From positions 24,789-88,788 of the forward strand of contig CAKUQQ010000010.1 of the NCBI GenBank assembly GCA_934675575.1: a stretch of DNA of 64,000 bases, read 5' to 3'. The notes below the pieces were generated by a model. The model did no database searches. It saw only the letters and a list, made by a program, of their open reading frames with translations, and was not told the DNA's origin. Both the position numbers and the translations under genes were made by a program. This DNA comes from an uncultured Muribaculaceae bacterium. Its GTDB lineage: Bacteria > Bacteroidota > Bacteroidia > Bacteroidales > Muribaculaceae. This document shows positions 53,159 through 61,133 of the stretch, in pieces. How positions within the stretch are numbered: position 1 is the stretch's first letter; the number at the start of each line of letters is the position of its first letter.

Positions 53159-54775
53159 TTATTTTTGAGTTTGTTGTTCTGCTGCTGGTTGCAGTAAAAT
53201 CAAAGGGTTGCTCTCATCTATGCCGAAACAGCGTTTTATGGCGTGGCGTATGGTTTGCGCCTCCTCGCAGCCCGATTTCAAGATGTTGAGCACTGCGGTT
53301 ATGTATTCGTCCTTGTTTGTGAGGCCGCACAAGTGCGCCACGTTGCTTGCCACGAGCATAGTCTTTTCGTTATACACGCGCAGCACTTGCAGATAATCGG
53401 CAGTGTCGGCATAAGTGCGGAACTGACGGCACAGCTCATTGTAAGTGCCACGTGGATTGATTTCGTTCACCAAATCCACCATGTGCTCTTCAAGGGCGTT
53501 GATGTTGCGGAAACGCATGTCGATGCGCACCTCCACATCGTGTTTCACCTTGTGACGCACATGCATCAAGGCTTGTTTGTGCAGGTCGCGGCGGAACATT
53601 TCTATCACGGCAGCCTTCACCTTGTTGAGCGCATTTCGCTCGTTGCGGTGTCGGGCATGAGCCACGGCGGTTATCACGTCGGGCAGCATGAGTATGTTCT
53701 CTATCTCAGCCACGTTGGGCACCAATATCTTTTTGTCGCGCAGATATTGCACCTCTTGCATGCCTCTGCGGTCTCTGTCAACTATGCCCCAGCTGTCGAG
53801 GTGATGAAAGCTGCGCAAGTCATTGAACGACCTCACTGATTCTATCACTTTCTCACAACTGCCGAGCGGCTTCACCGTGTAGTCGGGAAAAATAAGCGGA
53901 TACAAGCGGTTGTCGATGCTGTGGGTGGCATCGCCCTCTATGAACAGCACTGGTTTGCGCGTGCCGAGTATGTCGTAATACAAATTGTCAGAAAGAGGGC
54001 TGCCAGGCTCAAACACTTCGTAGTCCCAAGTGGCACGTGCAGGCTCGTAGCTTTTAACCCACACGCACTTGTTGTCGATGCGCGATGATGCAAAATCCAC
54101 GTCGTGGGTGTTGTAGATGAATGTGCAGTCGGGGCGCATTTCCTCTATAACGTTCCACAACGCTTGCATTATGGAGGGGTGAATGAACGTTTCTGGGTCA
54201 TCAACAAAAATCACGGCCTCGGGCATGGCATATAGCACAGCTCCTATGTAATAGAGCACGGTGCGCTCGCCGTCGCTCAATCGCAGTGCCGAGTAAGTGT
54301 CCTGGTGGCCTTCGGTGGTGAACATGAGTTTGCCGTTGGCTCGCAGTATTTTGTTTTGCGGAAATATCTCCTGCCACATCTTCACGGTCTTGTCGAGCCT
54401 CGTCTTTGGAAACACCGCCTCCTCGTGCATCAGCAGATGCGCCTTATAGTTCATCAGTTCACGGAACTCGTCGGCGAGCATTATATAGGTCAACTTTTCA
54501 AATTCGGTTTTGGCTCCGCTTTGCGCCAGCGAATTGCTTTTGTTCACCTGGGCAAACATGTCATCAATTGAGCCTTTGAGCAGCGACGGCTCCGTCTGTG
54601 GAAACATGGCTTTAAGTGCCGATATGCGATAGGCTTTGTCGCCGCACTCGTTCACGAGCCAGTTGCAAAAACGGCTTTTTCCTGAGCCGTTTGCGCCTAT
54701 GAGTGTCACTTGCCGTGCGTTTCTTAGCACATAGGCTTCTTGTCCGTTGGTTTTGTCGGGTAGTTTAATGTCCAT
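53159..54775 (-). CDS. AAA ATPase with C-terminal DUF4435 domain
   Basis: A protein of 538 aa. An ABC/SMC-like ATPase has Walker A GANGSGKS (27-34), signature LSDGERTV (166-173), Walker B VIFVDDPE (188-195) and an H-loop THD (223-225). A TOPRIM-like DUF4435 domain follows with VLFIEGD (Glu280) and WGIVDRDRRG (Asp333, Asp335), typical acidic metal-binding positions. OLD-like ATPases of this plan occur in phage-defence systems, but this exact protein is not characterised. I chose the ATG at 54775; a TTG at 54826 would add 17 residues. The acyltransferase gene follows after 21 bases. The C-terminus is glutamine-rich. Confidence 0.87.
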   Translation of the reverse strand: MDIKLPDKTNGQEAYVLRNARQVTLIGANGSGKSRFCNWLVNECGDKAYRISALKAMFPQTEPSLLKGSIDDMFAQVNKSNSLAQSGAKTEFEKLTYIMLADEFRELMNYKAHLLMHEEAVFPKTRLDKTVKMWQEIFPQNKILRANGKLMFTTEGHQDTYSALRLSDGERTVLYYIGAVLYAMPEAVIFVDDPETFIHPSIMQALWNVIEEMRPDCTFIYNTHDVDFASSRIDNKCVWVKSYEPARATWDYEVFEPGSPLSDNLYYDILGTRKPVLFIEGDATHSIDNRLYPLIFPDYTVKPLGSCEKVIESVRSFNDLRSFHHLDSWGIVDRDRRGMQEVQYLRDKKILVPNVAEIENILMLPDVITAVAHARHRNERNALNKVKAAVIEMFRRDLHKQALMHVRHKVKHDVEVRIDMRFRNINALEEHMVDLVNEINPRGTYNELCRQFRTYADTADYLQVLRVYNEKTMLVASNVAHLCGLTNKDEYITAVLNILKSGCEEAQTIRHAIKRCFGIDESNPLILLQPAAEQQTQK

Positions 54776-54938
54776 AGAGCAAAAAAGGTTTGCTAAATTC
54801 CATTCGGCCTTATGCTTCTTTGCCAATGTGGAATTGTGTGCCCTAAGTTAAGCATAAAATTGCAAAAGGAGATGGCGGCTTTGGTCAAAATGCCGCTTTG
54901 CGAGTGCATTTTTGAGGTTTACGCCAGAAGTGTGACGT

Positions 54939-55727
54939 TTAGAGCGTGTCGTTGCCCTCGGCTGTGGCAAGCACTTGCTGGCGGAATATGGAATCGGTCT
55001 TTAGCCGCTTCAGGGCCTGCTTCGACGCGCCTTGGTGCGACTCTTTCTTGCTATAGCCCACAGCGTCGCTGGCAAATATGCCGCCCAAAATCACGGCTGT
55101 TTTGAAAATAGGGTTGTTTTCGCTGTCGGCATAAGTGTCTATCAGCTCAAACTCTATTGTTACCCTGAATTTTTGCGTCCACTCTATGAGCCTCGACTTG
55201 AAGTTCTGCTCGGTTTTCACGAGCTTGTTGATGTCGATGTAACGCTTTATGATGCGTTCTTCTATGAATTTTTGCGCCACTTTGTAGCCGTGGTCAATGT
55301 AGATGGCACCCACAAGAGCTTCCACCACATTGCCGTTTATGTAGGAGTTGTGCGACTGCGAGTGTGCGGCAGCTCTCACCCTCTGGTCGAGGTGCATAAG
55401 TCCTCCTATGCGGTTCAAACTCTCGCGTTGCACTATTTTTGCCCTGGTGGCAGTAAGGAAGCCTTCGTGCTGGTTGGGATAGTGGCGATATAGATAGTCT
55501 GCAACCACAGCGTCGAGTATTCCGTCGCCCAGGTATTCGAGCCTCTCGTTGTTGGCCCAGTGCTGGCCGTCGAGAGCCTTTACCGGCATGGAGCGGTGCA
55601 CAAAAGCGAGTTTGTAAAGAAAAATGTCATGCGGCAAAACGCCGGTTGTGGAGCGAATAAAAGCATAAAGCTCCCTATCCTTAGAGAAAAGGAGCTTTAT
55701 GTAAGGTATGATGTTTGATAGGAACAT
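54939..55727 (-). CDS. rnc: Ribonuclease III
   Basis: A protein of 262 aa. The RNase III signature ERLEYLGDGILDAVV is intact; its Asp and the downstream Glu (NVVEALVGAIYID) bind magnesium. A double-stranded RNA-binding domain follows (NFKSRLIEWTQ to KQALKRL). It cuts rRNA precursors and structured mRNA. I use the ATG at 55727; a GTG 12 bases upstream is possible. It follows fabF by 45 bases, the standard acpP-fabF-rnc order of Bacteroidetes. Confidence 0.95.
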   Translation of the reverse strand: MFLSNIIPYIKLLFSKDRELYAFIRSTTGVLPHDIFLYKLAFVHRSMPVKALDGQHWANNERLEYLGDGILDAVVADYLYRHYPNQHEGFLTATRAKIVQRESLNRIGGLMHLDQRVRAAAHSQSHNSYINGNVVEALVGAIYIDHGYKVAQKFIEERIIKRYIDINKLVKTEQNFKSRLIEWTQKFRVTIEFELIDTYADSENNPIFKTAVILGGIFASDAVGYSKKESHQGASKQALKRLKTDSIFRQQVLATAEGNDTL

Positions 55728-55772
55728 TTTCAAGTGCACAGAGGTGAGTGTTCCTTGATAACCTCAAGGAAA

Positions 55773-57035
55773 TTAACCTTTGAATTTCTTGACAATGATG
55801 CTTGCATTGTGACCACCAAAGCCAAATGTGTTAGACAGAGCGTAATCGACAGTGCGCTTCTGGGCTTTGCCAAAAGTGAAATTCATGTTATAGTCGATTT
55901 CCTCGTCTTTGTCGTCCTCGGCGTGGTTGATGGTAGGCGGCACAATGTCTTCCTGACACGACTTAACGCAGAACAATGCTTCCATAGCACCGGTAGCGCC
56001 GAGCATGTGGCCAGTCATTGATTTTGTTGAGCTTACGTTGAGTTCATAGGCATGGTCGCCAAACACTTCGGCTATAGCCTTTGTCTCCGACAGGTCACCC
56101 ACATGGGTTGATGTGCCGTGGGCATTGATGTAGTCGATTTTGTCGGCAGAAATGCCTGCATCATCGAGTGCGCGTTGCATCACGAGTTTTGCACCGAGTC
56201 CTTCGGGGTGGCTTGCGGTGATGTGATAAGCATCGCCCGACATGCCTCCGCCCACAACTTCAGCATAAATCTTGGCACCACGGGCCTTGGCGTGCTCATA
56301 TTCCTCAAAGATGAGGCACACACCACCTTCGCCAATCACGAAGCCGTCGCGCGATGCGCTAAACGGACGTGAGGCTGTCTCCGGGCTGTCGTTGCGTGTC
56401 GAAAGGGCCTTCATTGAGTTGAAGCCGCCCACACCGGCAGGGAACACCGGAGCTTCAGAGCCACCGGTCACGATAGCCTCGGCCTTGCCCAGACGCACCA
56501 AGTTGAATGCGTCAATCATTGCGTTGGTCGATGTTGCGCACGCTGAAACCACACCGTAGTTTGGTCCTCTCAGTCCCCACTTGATTGATATATGTCCGGC
56601 AGCTATGTCGGCAATCATCATAGGGATAAAGAAAGGGTTATACATAGGGCCGTTGGCTTCGTGCAGCGCATAATAGCCAGCTTGTTCCTCAAATGTGTGA
56701 AGACCGCCTATGCCTGATGCAAAGACCACACCCACGTTGTCGAGGTCAAAACTTCCGTCGAGCATGCTGGCGTCTTCAATTGCTTGCTTGGCGCACGCCA
56801 TGGCATATTGCGCATAGAGGTCCATTCTCTTGAACTCCTTGCGGTCCATGTAGTCGGCAGGGTTGAAGCCCTTTACCTCACAGGCAAAATGAGTTTTGAA
56901 CAGCGAGCTGTCAAAATGCGTAATAGGTCCAGCGCCACTCACACCTTTCAAGGCGTTGTTCCAAACGGACTCAACGTCGTTTCCAAGTGGAGTAATGGCA
57001 CCCAGGCCTGTTACTACAACTCTCTTTAAATCCAT
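55773..57035 (-). CDS. fabF: Beta-ketoacyl-ACP synthase II
   Basis: A protein of 420 aa, normal length. It condenses malonyl-ACP with acyl-ACP in fatty-acid elongation. The nucleophile is Cys166 in VVSACATST, and the catalytic histidines are in NAHGTSTHVGD and MTGHMLGATG. The C-terminal NTFGFGGHNAS is canonical. It follows acpP by 33 bases. Confidence 0.97.
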   Translation of the reverse strand: MDLKRVVVTGLGAITPLGNDVESVWNNALKGVSGAGPITHFDSSLFKTHFACEVKGFNPADYMDRKEFKRMDLYAQYAMACAKQAIEDASMLDGSFDLDNVGVVFASGIGGLHTFEEQAGYYALHEANGPMYNPFFIPMMIADIAAGHISIKWGLRGPNYGVVSACATSTNAMIDAFNLVRLGKAEAIVTGGSEAPVFPAGVGGFNSMKALSTRNDSPETASRPFSASRDGFVIGEGGVCLIFEEYEHAKARGAKIYAEVVGGGMSGDAYHITASHPEGLGAKLVMQRALDDAGISADKIDYINAHGTSTHVGDLSETKAIAEVFGDHAYELNVSSTKSMTGHMLGATGAMEALFCVKSCQEDIVPPTINHAEDDKDEEIDYNMNFTFGKAQKRTVDYALSNTFGFGGHNASIIVKKFKG

Positions 57036-57068
57036 ATTTACAGGAATAATAGAAGTTTTTTAAGCTAA

Positions 57069-57308
57069 TTATTCAGCTTTAGCGTCTTCGATAAACTTGA
57101 TGGCGTCACCAACAGTTTGGATAGTTTCAGATTTCTCGTCTGGAATTTTGATACCGAATTCTTTCTCGAATTCCATAATCAACTCCACTGTGTCGAGTGA
57201 GTCAGCACCAAGATCCTGTGCAAATGTAGCTTCTGGTGTAACAGCTGATTCGCTTACGCCCAATTTGTCAACGATGATAGATTTTACTCTTTCTGCAATT
57301 TCAGACAT
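57069..57308 (-). CDS. acpP: Acyl carrier protein
   Basis: A protein of 79 aa, acidic, four-helix type. The phosphopantetheine serine is Ser37 in [11 protein letters not shown]. It carries acyl chains for fatty-acid synthesis together with the FabF encoded just downstream. A promoter-like element of the TTACTTTG variety lies at 57358-57365 on the minus strand. Confidence 0.98.
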   Translation of the reverse strand: MSEIAERVKSIIVDKLGVSESAVTPEATFAQDLGADSLDTVELIMEFEKEFGIKIPDEKSETIQTVGDAIKFIEDAKAE

Positions 57309-57356
57309 AATAATATAAATTTAAAAAGTTAAAATTAATGTTTCTAATTTTGCTCG

Positions 57357-57419
57357 GCAAAGTAAGCAATTATTATTCAAATAATAAAGTAATTCTCTCA
57401 ATAAAAGCACTTACTTTGC
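57357..57419. promoter_or_regulatory. Mirror-image promoter-like elements between acpP and the secreted basic protein gene
   Basis: GCAAAGTAAG (57357-57366) and CTTACTTTGC (57410-57419) are a perfect 10-base inverted repeat 43 bases apart. Each contains a TTACTTTG -7-like element, one pointing to acpP, the other away from it. It lies in the 367-base gap 57309-57675, which holds no other gene I can support. The rightward element is 258 bases from the next ATG, so that gene probably has a second, closer promoter. Confidence 0.45.
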
Positions 57420-57675
57420 ACTTTTTAATGCAAAGTGGGCAGCTTTGGTGCGTGTTTTAGAAATTTTATAAGAAAACAAAAGTTAAAAAACGTAAACTTT
57501 TTCATTAACATCACCCCCGCTGACACCCAAGTGGCTGAATGACAAAATTTTATCATCATTTTTGTTGAATTAAACCGATAAGCACCACAAAAGTCTAAAC
57601 TACAAATTAACAATATTGCTCCTTTTTCAATGCGTTGGCAGCAACCAGGCGAAAGGACATTAATAATTAAGGATT

Positions 57676-59034
57676 ATGACTACTTTACGAAACATGATGA
57701 TGGGCGTGATGCTCATGGGAAGCGTGACAATGGCGTTTCCAGCTATGTCGCAAGTGATGACAGGCCATCGCGGAACTAATTCCGGACAGTCTTCCGGCAT
57801 GGGAGCTCCGGCAGTAGAGAGAAAAAGCAGCAACCGAAGCATGATGGGCATGCCCAGCGCACCAGCCGGCCGTGGTTCGGGCAATAACATAGAAAGACGC
57901 ATGCAGTCGGCACCACAGCAGCAAAGCGGCAGCCGCAGCAGTGCTTTTGGCGGTGGACGCGTGTTTGGATCTGGCAACCACAATGCCATGCAGAGCTCGC
58001 CAGCGAGCGAGGCAAGGCGTGAAACACAGCCAAACGTTAACCACTGGCCGTCGCAAAACAACTCCACTCCACGTCAATTCGGAGGCGGAAACAATGCGCC
58101 GTCGCGCCGCAACGAGTCAACAGGCAATCGCCGCGTGTTTGGAGCTGGCAACAACGATTTCAGTCGCAGTACAATAACTGGTGGTGGCCCTGTGAAAGTG
58201 GAGAGTCGCCAATACAACAATTCTGGTGGCAATTTCAGTCCTGCTGGCAATGGCGGTTCTGGTCGCATGCCAGGCCGCAATCCAGGCAACAACGGCATTA
58301 ATCCCGGAAAGAATAATGGTGGTGGTAACTTTAACGCCCCTGGTGGCAACAATGGAGGTGCAGGCCGCCGTCCAGGCTACAATCCGGGCAACAACCGCGC
58401 TCCTGGAGGCAACAGGGCCTATGCTCCAGAGCCACCGCGCCAAGAGCGTTTTGGAGGCTATCGCAACCGTGGCGACTTCGACCGTCGCCGCGAGGCCATC
58501 AACCGCAACTACCGCCGTGGTTTCTGGCACGGAGCTTTTGTTCCGCCGCCACCACGCCCATATCGTCCACGCTACGTTAGCGTCTATGCCCCGGTTCGTC
58601 CCTATGGCTGGACACCACGCTATGGCGTTCCGTTGATTGACGGAGTCCTCGGACTCACATTTGGCACACTCTATGATGCCGCGCTCAATTACCTGTACGA
58701 CATGAACTATGCAATCGATGGCTGGGCAAACGACTTGGTTTATTTGCGCGACGTTCCAGTGATGCGCTTCACTTGGCCAGATGCAATGATTAGGTTCGAC
58801 AACTATCGCCGCATGAACTATGTGCAGTTGGTTTATTCCTCTCCATATTACGACCGCTCACGCCTGCGCAGCCTCTACAGCGACCTTTGTGTCACCTACG
58901 GCAGCCCGGTTTCGTTCCGCGACGACGCACTCACGCAAGTGTCGTGGTATGGTGGCGACGGACGAGGCTACGTAACGCTCCGCTACGACAACGTCAATGG
59001 TCGTTATTACACCACACTCTCATTCGGCCGCTGA
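57676..59034 (+). CDS. Secreted Gly/Asn/Arg-rich low-complexity protein with structured C-terminal domain
   Basis: A protein of 452 aa. A signal peptide (MTTLRNMMMGVMLMGSVTMA) precedes about 240 residues of low-complexity sequence rich in glycine, asparagine, arginine and serine (GGNNGGAGRRPGYNPGNN and similar), then a proline/tyrosine stretch PPPPRPYRPRYV and a folded C-terminal domain of about 150 residues with MNYVQLVYSSPYYDRSRL and SWYGGDGRGYVTLRY. The protein is strongly basic. The C-terminal part is DUF-like and typical of Bacteroidetes surface proteins; function is unknown. A good terminator follows. Confidence 0.75.
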   Translation: MTTLRNMMMGVMLMGSVTMAFPAMSQVMTGHRGTNSGQSSGMGAPAVERKSSNRSMMGMPSAPAGRGSGNNIERRMQSAPQQQSGSRSSAFGGGRVFGSGNHNAMQSSPASEARRETQPNVNHWPSQNNSTPRQFGGGNNAPSRRNESTGNRRVFGAGNNDFSRSTITGGGPVKVESRQYNNSGGNFSPAGNGGSGRMPGRNPGNNGINPGKNNGGGNFNAPGGNNGGAGRRPGYNPGNNRAPGGNRAYAPEPPRQERFGGYRNRGDFDRRREAINRNYRRGFWHGAFVPPPPRPYRPRYVSVYAPVRPYGWTPRYGVPLIDGVLGLTFGTLYDAALNYLYDMNYAIDGWANDLVYLRDVPVMRFTWPDAMIRFDNYRRMNYVQLVYSSPYYDRSRLRSLYSDLCVTYGSPVSFRDDALTQVSWYGGDGRGYVTLRYDNVNGRYYTTLSFGR

Positions 59035-59127
59035 CAAAGATTATAAAATTGACAGAAGCGTTTTTGCTCCATACATAAAGTTGCGAGCAAAGACAGCACC
59101 TCAATAAAAGAAACAAAGATAGCCAAA

Positions 59128-59166
59128 TGGGCTGCGTTCCTAAATAGAACGCAGCCCATCTTTTTT
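59128..59166. terminator. Terminator after the secreted basic protein gene
   Basis: TGGGCTGCGTTC (59128-59139) pairs with GAACGCAGCCCA (59147-59158), 7-base loop, then TCTTTTTT. Confidence 0.92.
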
Positions 59167-59219
59167 CACCAGTTGCAAATTCGGCAATCATGGATTGCTC
59201 ATGGCATATTAGCTGAAAC

Positions 59220-60896
59220 TCATATTCTGAAACCTATTTGGCCATAGGTTTTGCTTGCAATGCGCTCGTTTTTACAAATTTCAATTATTGACTGAATGTC
59301 AACGCTGTCTTTTCCCGACAAAATGGAATTAACTGCATATTTTCGCGAAATATTCTCAATTTCTCCCCCCGATAGGTCAAATTTCGAGGCCAATATGTTG
59401 GCGTCATTCAGCGTCAGCATAGGCATCAATTGCTGCCAGATTTGTGCGCGGCACGCAGGTGTTGGACGATTGAATTTGATTTTGTAAAGGAAGCGGCGCT
59501 CAAACGCTTTGTCTAGATTGGCTGTTATGTTGGTTGTGGCAATCATGATGCCTTCAAGCGATTCCATTTCTTGAAGTATTATGTTTTGTATGGAGTTCTC
59601 CATTTTATCCACAGCTCGTGTTGCGCCTTCCATTCTCACTCCAAGTATGGCGTCAGCTTCATTGAAAAGCAAAATCGGAACAATTTTTGTCTGCTTGCAC
59701 GCATTACGGTAAATGTCGAAAAACTTCTTTATGTTTTGCTCGCTTTCACCCACCCAGCAACTCTTGATTTTGTCAACGTCAACACGCAAAATGTCGCGCC
59801 CGGTGGCACGAGCTATCTGATACACTGTCTCCGTTTTGCCAGTGCCTGGGGCCCCATAGAACAAGCAGCAAAAACCGGTTCTCATCTGGGCGTCGCGCAG
59901 CCGTTTCTGAACGGCATGGAAATGGTCGGCTGACAGTATCGATGAAAGCTCTTTGACTTGCGCTCGCTCCGATTCATTATAAATCAACCGCTTTTCCGGT
60001 AAAGAGGCGCATTTTGTCAATTGCTTGCTTTGTTGTGGTTGAATTTTCAAGTCCAGTTCAGACAACAACTCATTTTTGGCGTATTCCGTTAATTCAAAAG
60101 CATTGGGGTTGGCCATGCCGTCTTCGTTGGCATTTTCAATTAATTTATGCTTAAACAGCGATAACTTCCTTTTTTTCAATCCGTCCTTACACCAATACGG
60201 CAATTTTTGATTGTCGTAAAGACCCTCAAGTTGGTAAAAGTGTATGTTGTCGTCACAATCATCAACAAAAAGATGTGCCATGAATATGAATAACAAACGT
60301 TCCTCCTCTGTCAACTTAAATTGTGAGAGCATTCTTGAAAAATGGGTGGCGGCTATTCTGGAAAAGGCGTTGTTGGTGCACTCAAGAATTGCTTTGTGTG
60401 TCAGCTCAGCATTGCTGATTTCTTCACCCAAATCGTTCAAATAATCAAAGAATGATAATAGGTCGTTAACTGGTGTTTCAACATACACGTAGGGCTCGTT
60501 TTTAATCAAAGCATTTTGCACATCTAAAGGCACGCGATAAGAAACTCTGCCATTGCATCTCGACACCTTTATGTAGCGCATTTTTTCCAAGACATCGATT
60601 TCCGGTGAGAGCTGCAGGATTTTGATATTGCTGCAGCCGGTGTCATCTGCAATATGCGACAATTTAATGCAGCAGTCGTCGCTGTGCGAAACAAACAAGG
60701 CAAGCAGAACCGATTGTGTTTCGGAAAGTTCCAATTTTTGTGAGACATATTTTATATATGGCGACGCTTTCTTGAAAAAGTTTGCGGACAATTTGGAGTT
60801 TTCGGCCAGTTCAACAATCTGTTCAAATGCTTCAAGCATACTTTTCACACGAACACTTTTCGTGCTTTTTTCTTGTTTTGTTTGATTTGTCGGCAT
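59220..60896 (-). CDS. AAA ATPase with altered Walker B and long N-terminal helical region
   Basis: A protein of 558 aa. Residues 1-300 form a helical region with winged-helix-like parts, then a classical AAA domain with Walker A GAPGTGKT (348-355), SCWVGESEQNIKKFF, Walker B LLFNEADAIL where Asn412 replaces the usual Asp and Glu413 is kept, and TTNITANLDKAFERRF (sensor 1 and arginine fingers). FtsH-, katanin- or ClpX-like remodellers share this core. The ATG at 60896 is chosen. The gene is AT-rich compared with its neighbours and stands alone, converging with a terminator. Substrate unknown; a mobile or defence origin is possible. Confidence 0.8.
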   Translation of the reverse strand: MPTNQTKQEKSTKSVRVKSMLEAFEQIVELAENSKLSANFFKKASPYIKYVSQKLELSETQSVLLALFVSHSDDCCIKLSHIADDTGCSNIKILQLSPEIDVLEKMRYIKVSRCNGRVSYRVPLDVQNALIKNEPYVYVETPVNDLLSFFDYLNDLGEEISNAELTHKAILECTNNAFSRIAATHFSRMLSQFKLTEEERLLFIFMAHLFVDDCDDNIHFYQLEGLYDNQKLPYWCKDGLKKRKLSLFKHKLIENANEDGMANPNAFELTEYAKNELLSELDLKIQPQQSKQLTKCASLPEKRLIYNESERAQVKELSSILSADHFHAVQKRLRDAQMRTGFCCLFYGAPGTGKTETVYQIARATGRDILRVDVDKIKSCWVGESEQNIKKFFDIYRNACKQTKIVPILLFNEADAILGVRMEGATRAVDKMENSIQNIILQEMESLEGIMIATTNITANLDKAFERRFLYKIKFNRPTPACRAQIWQQLMPMLTLNDANILASKFDLSGGEIENISRKYAVNSILSGKDSVDIQSIIEICKNERIASKTYGQIGFRI

Positions 60897-61063
60897 ATCA
60901 GAAATATTTAAAGTCGTTTGTGTGTATGAATCATTTGTTAGTTGGCACAAAATTACGCCCAGCATGTATCAATAGGTGCTACACGTATATTTTTTTGAGG
61001 GGGATATATGCTTTTACACTAAAACACTTGCTGCAAGATCTTTTTTGATAAATAGAAAAATCA

Positions 61064-61096
61064 TTGCTATAAGTGCCGGATTTTGTTGTATTTTTG
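61064..61096 (+). promoter_or_regulatory. Promoter of the secreted zinc-finger repeat protein gene
   Basis: TTG (61064-61066), 22 bases (long), TATTTTTG (61089-61096, exact). The ATG at 61134 lies 37 bases downstream of the -7 element. Confidence 0.5.
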
Positions 61097-61133
61097 TAGC
61101 GTAATTTCCAATCCGTCAAACAAATTGCATATT

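Noticed and set aside
57685..58636. Several long ORFs in other frames over the glycine-rich gene
   Set aside because: They come from the repetitive GC-rich sequence of the plus-strand gene and give cysteine- or histidine-rich translations without signal or motif.
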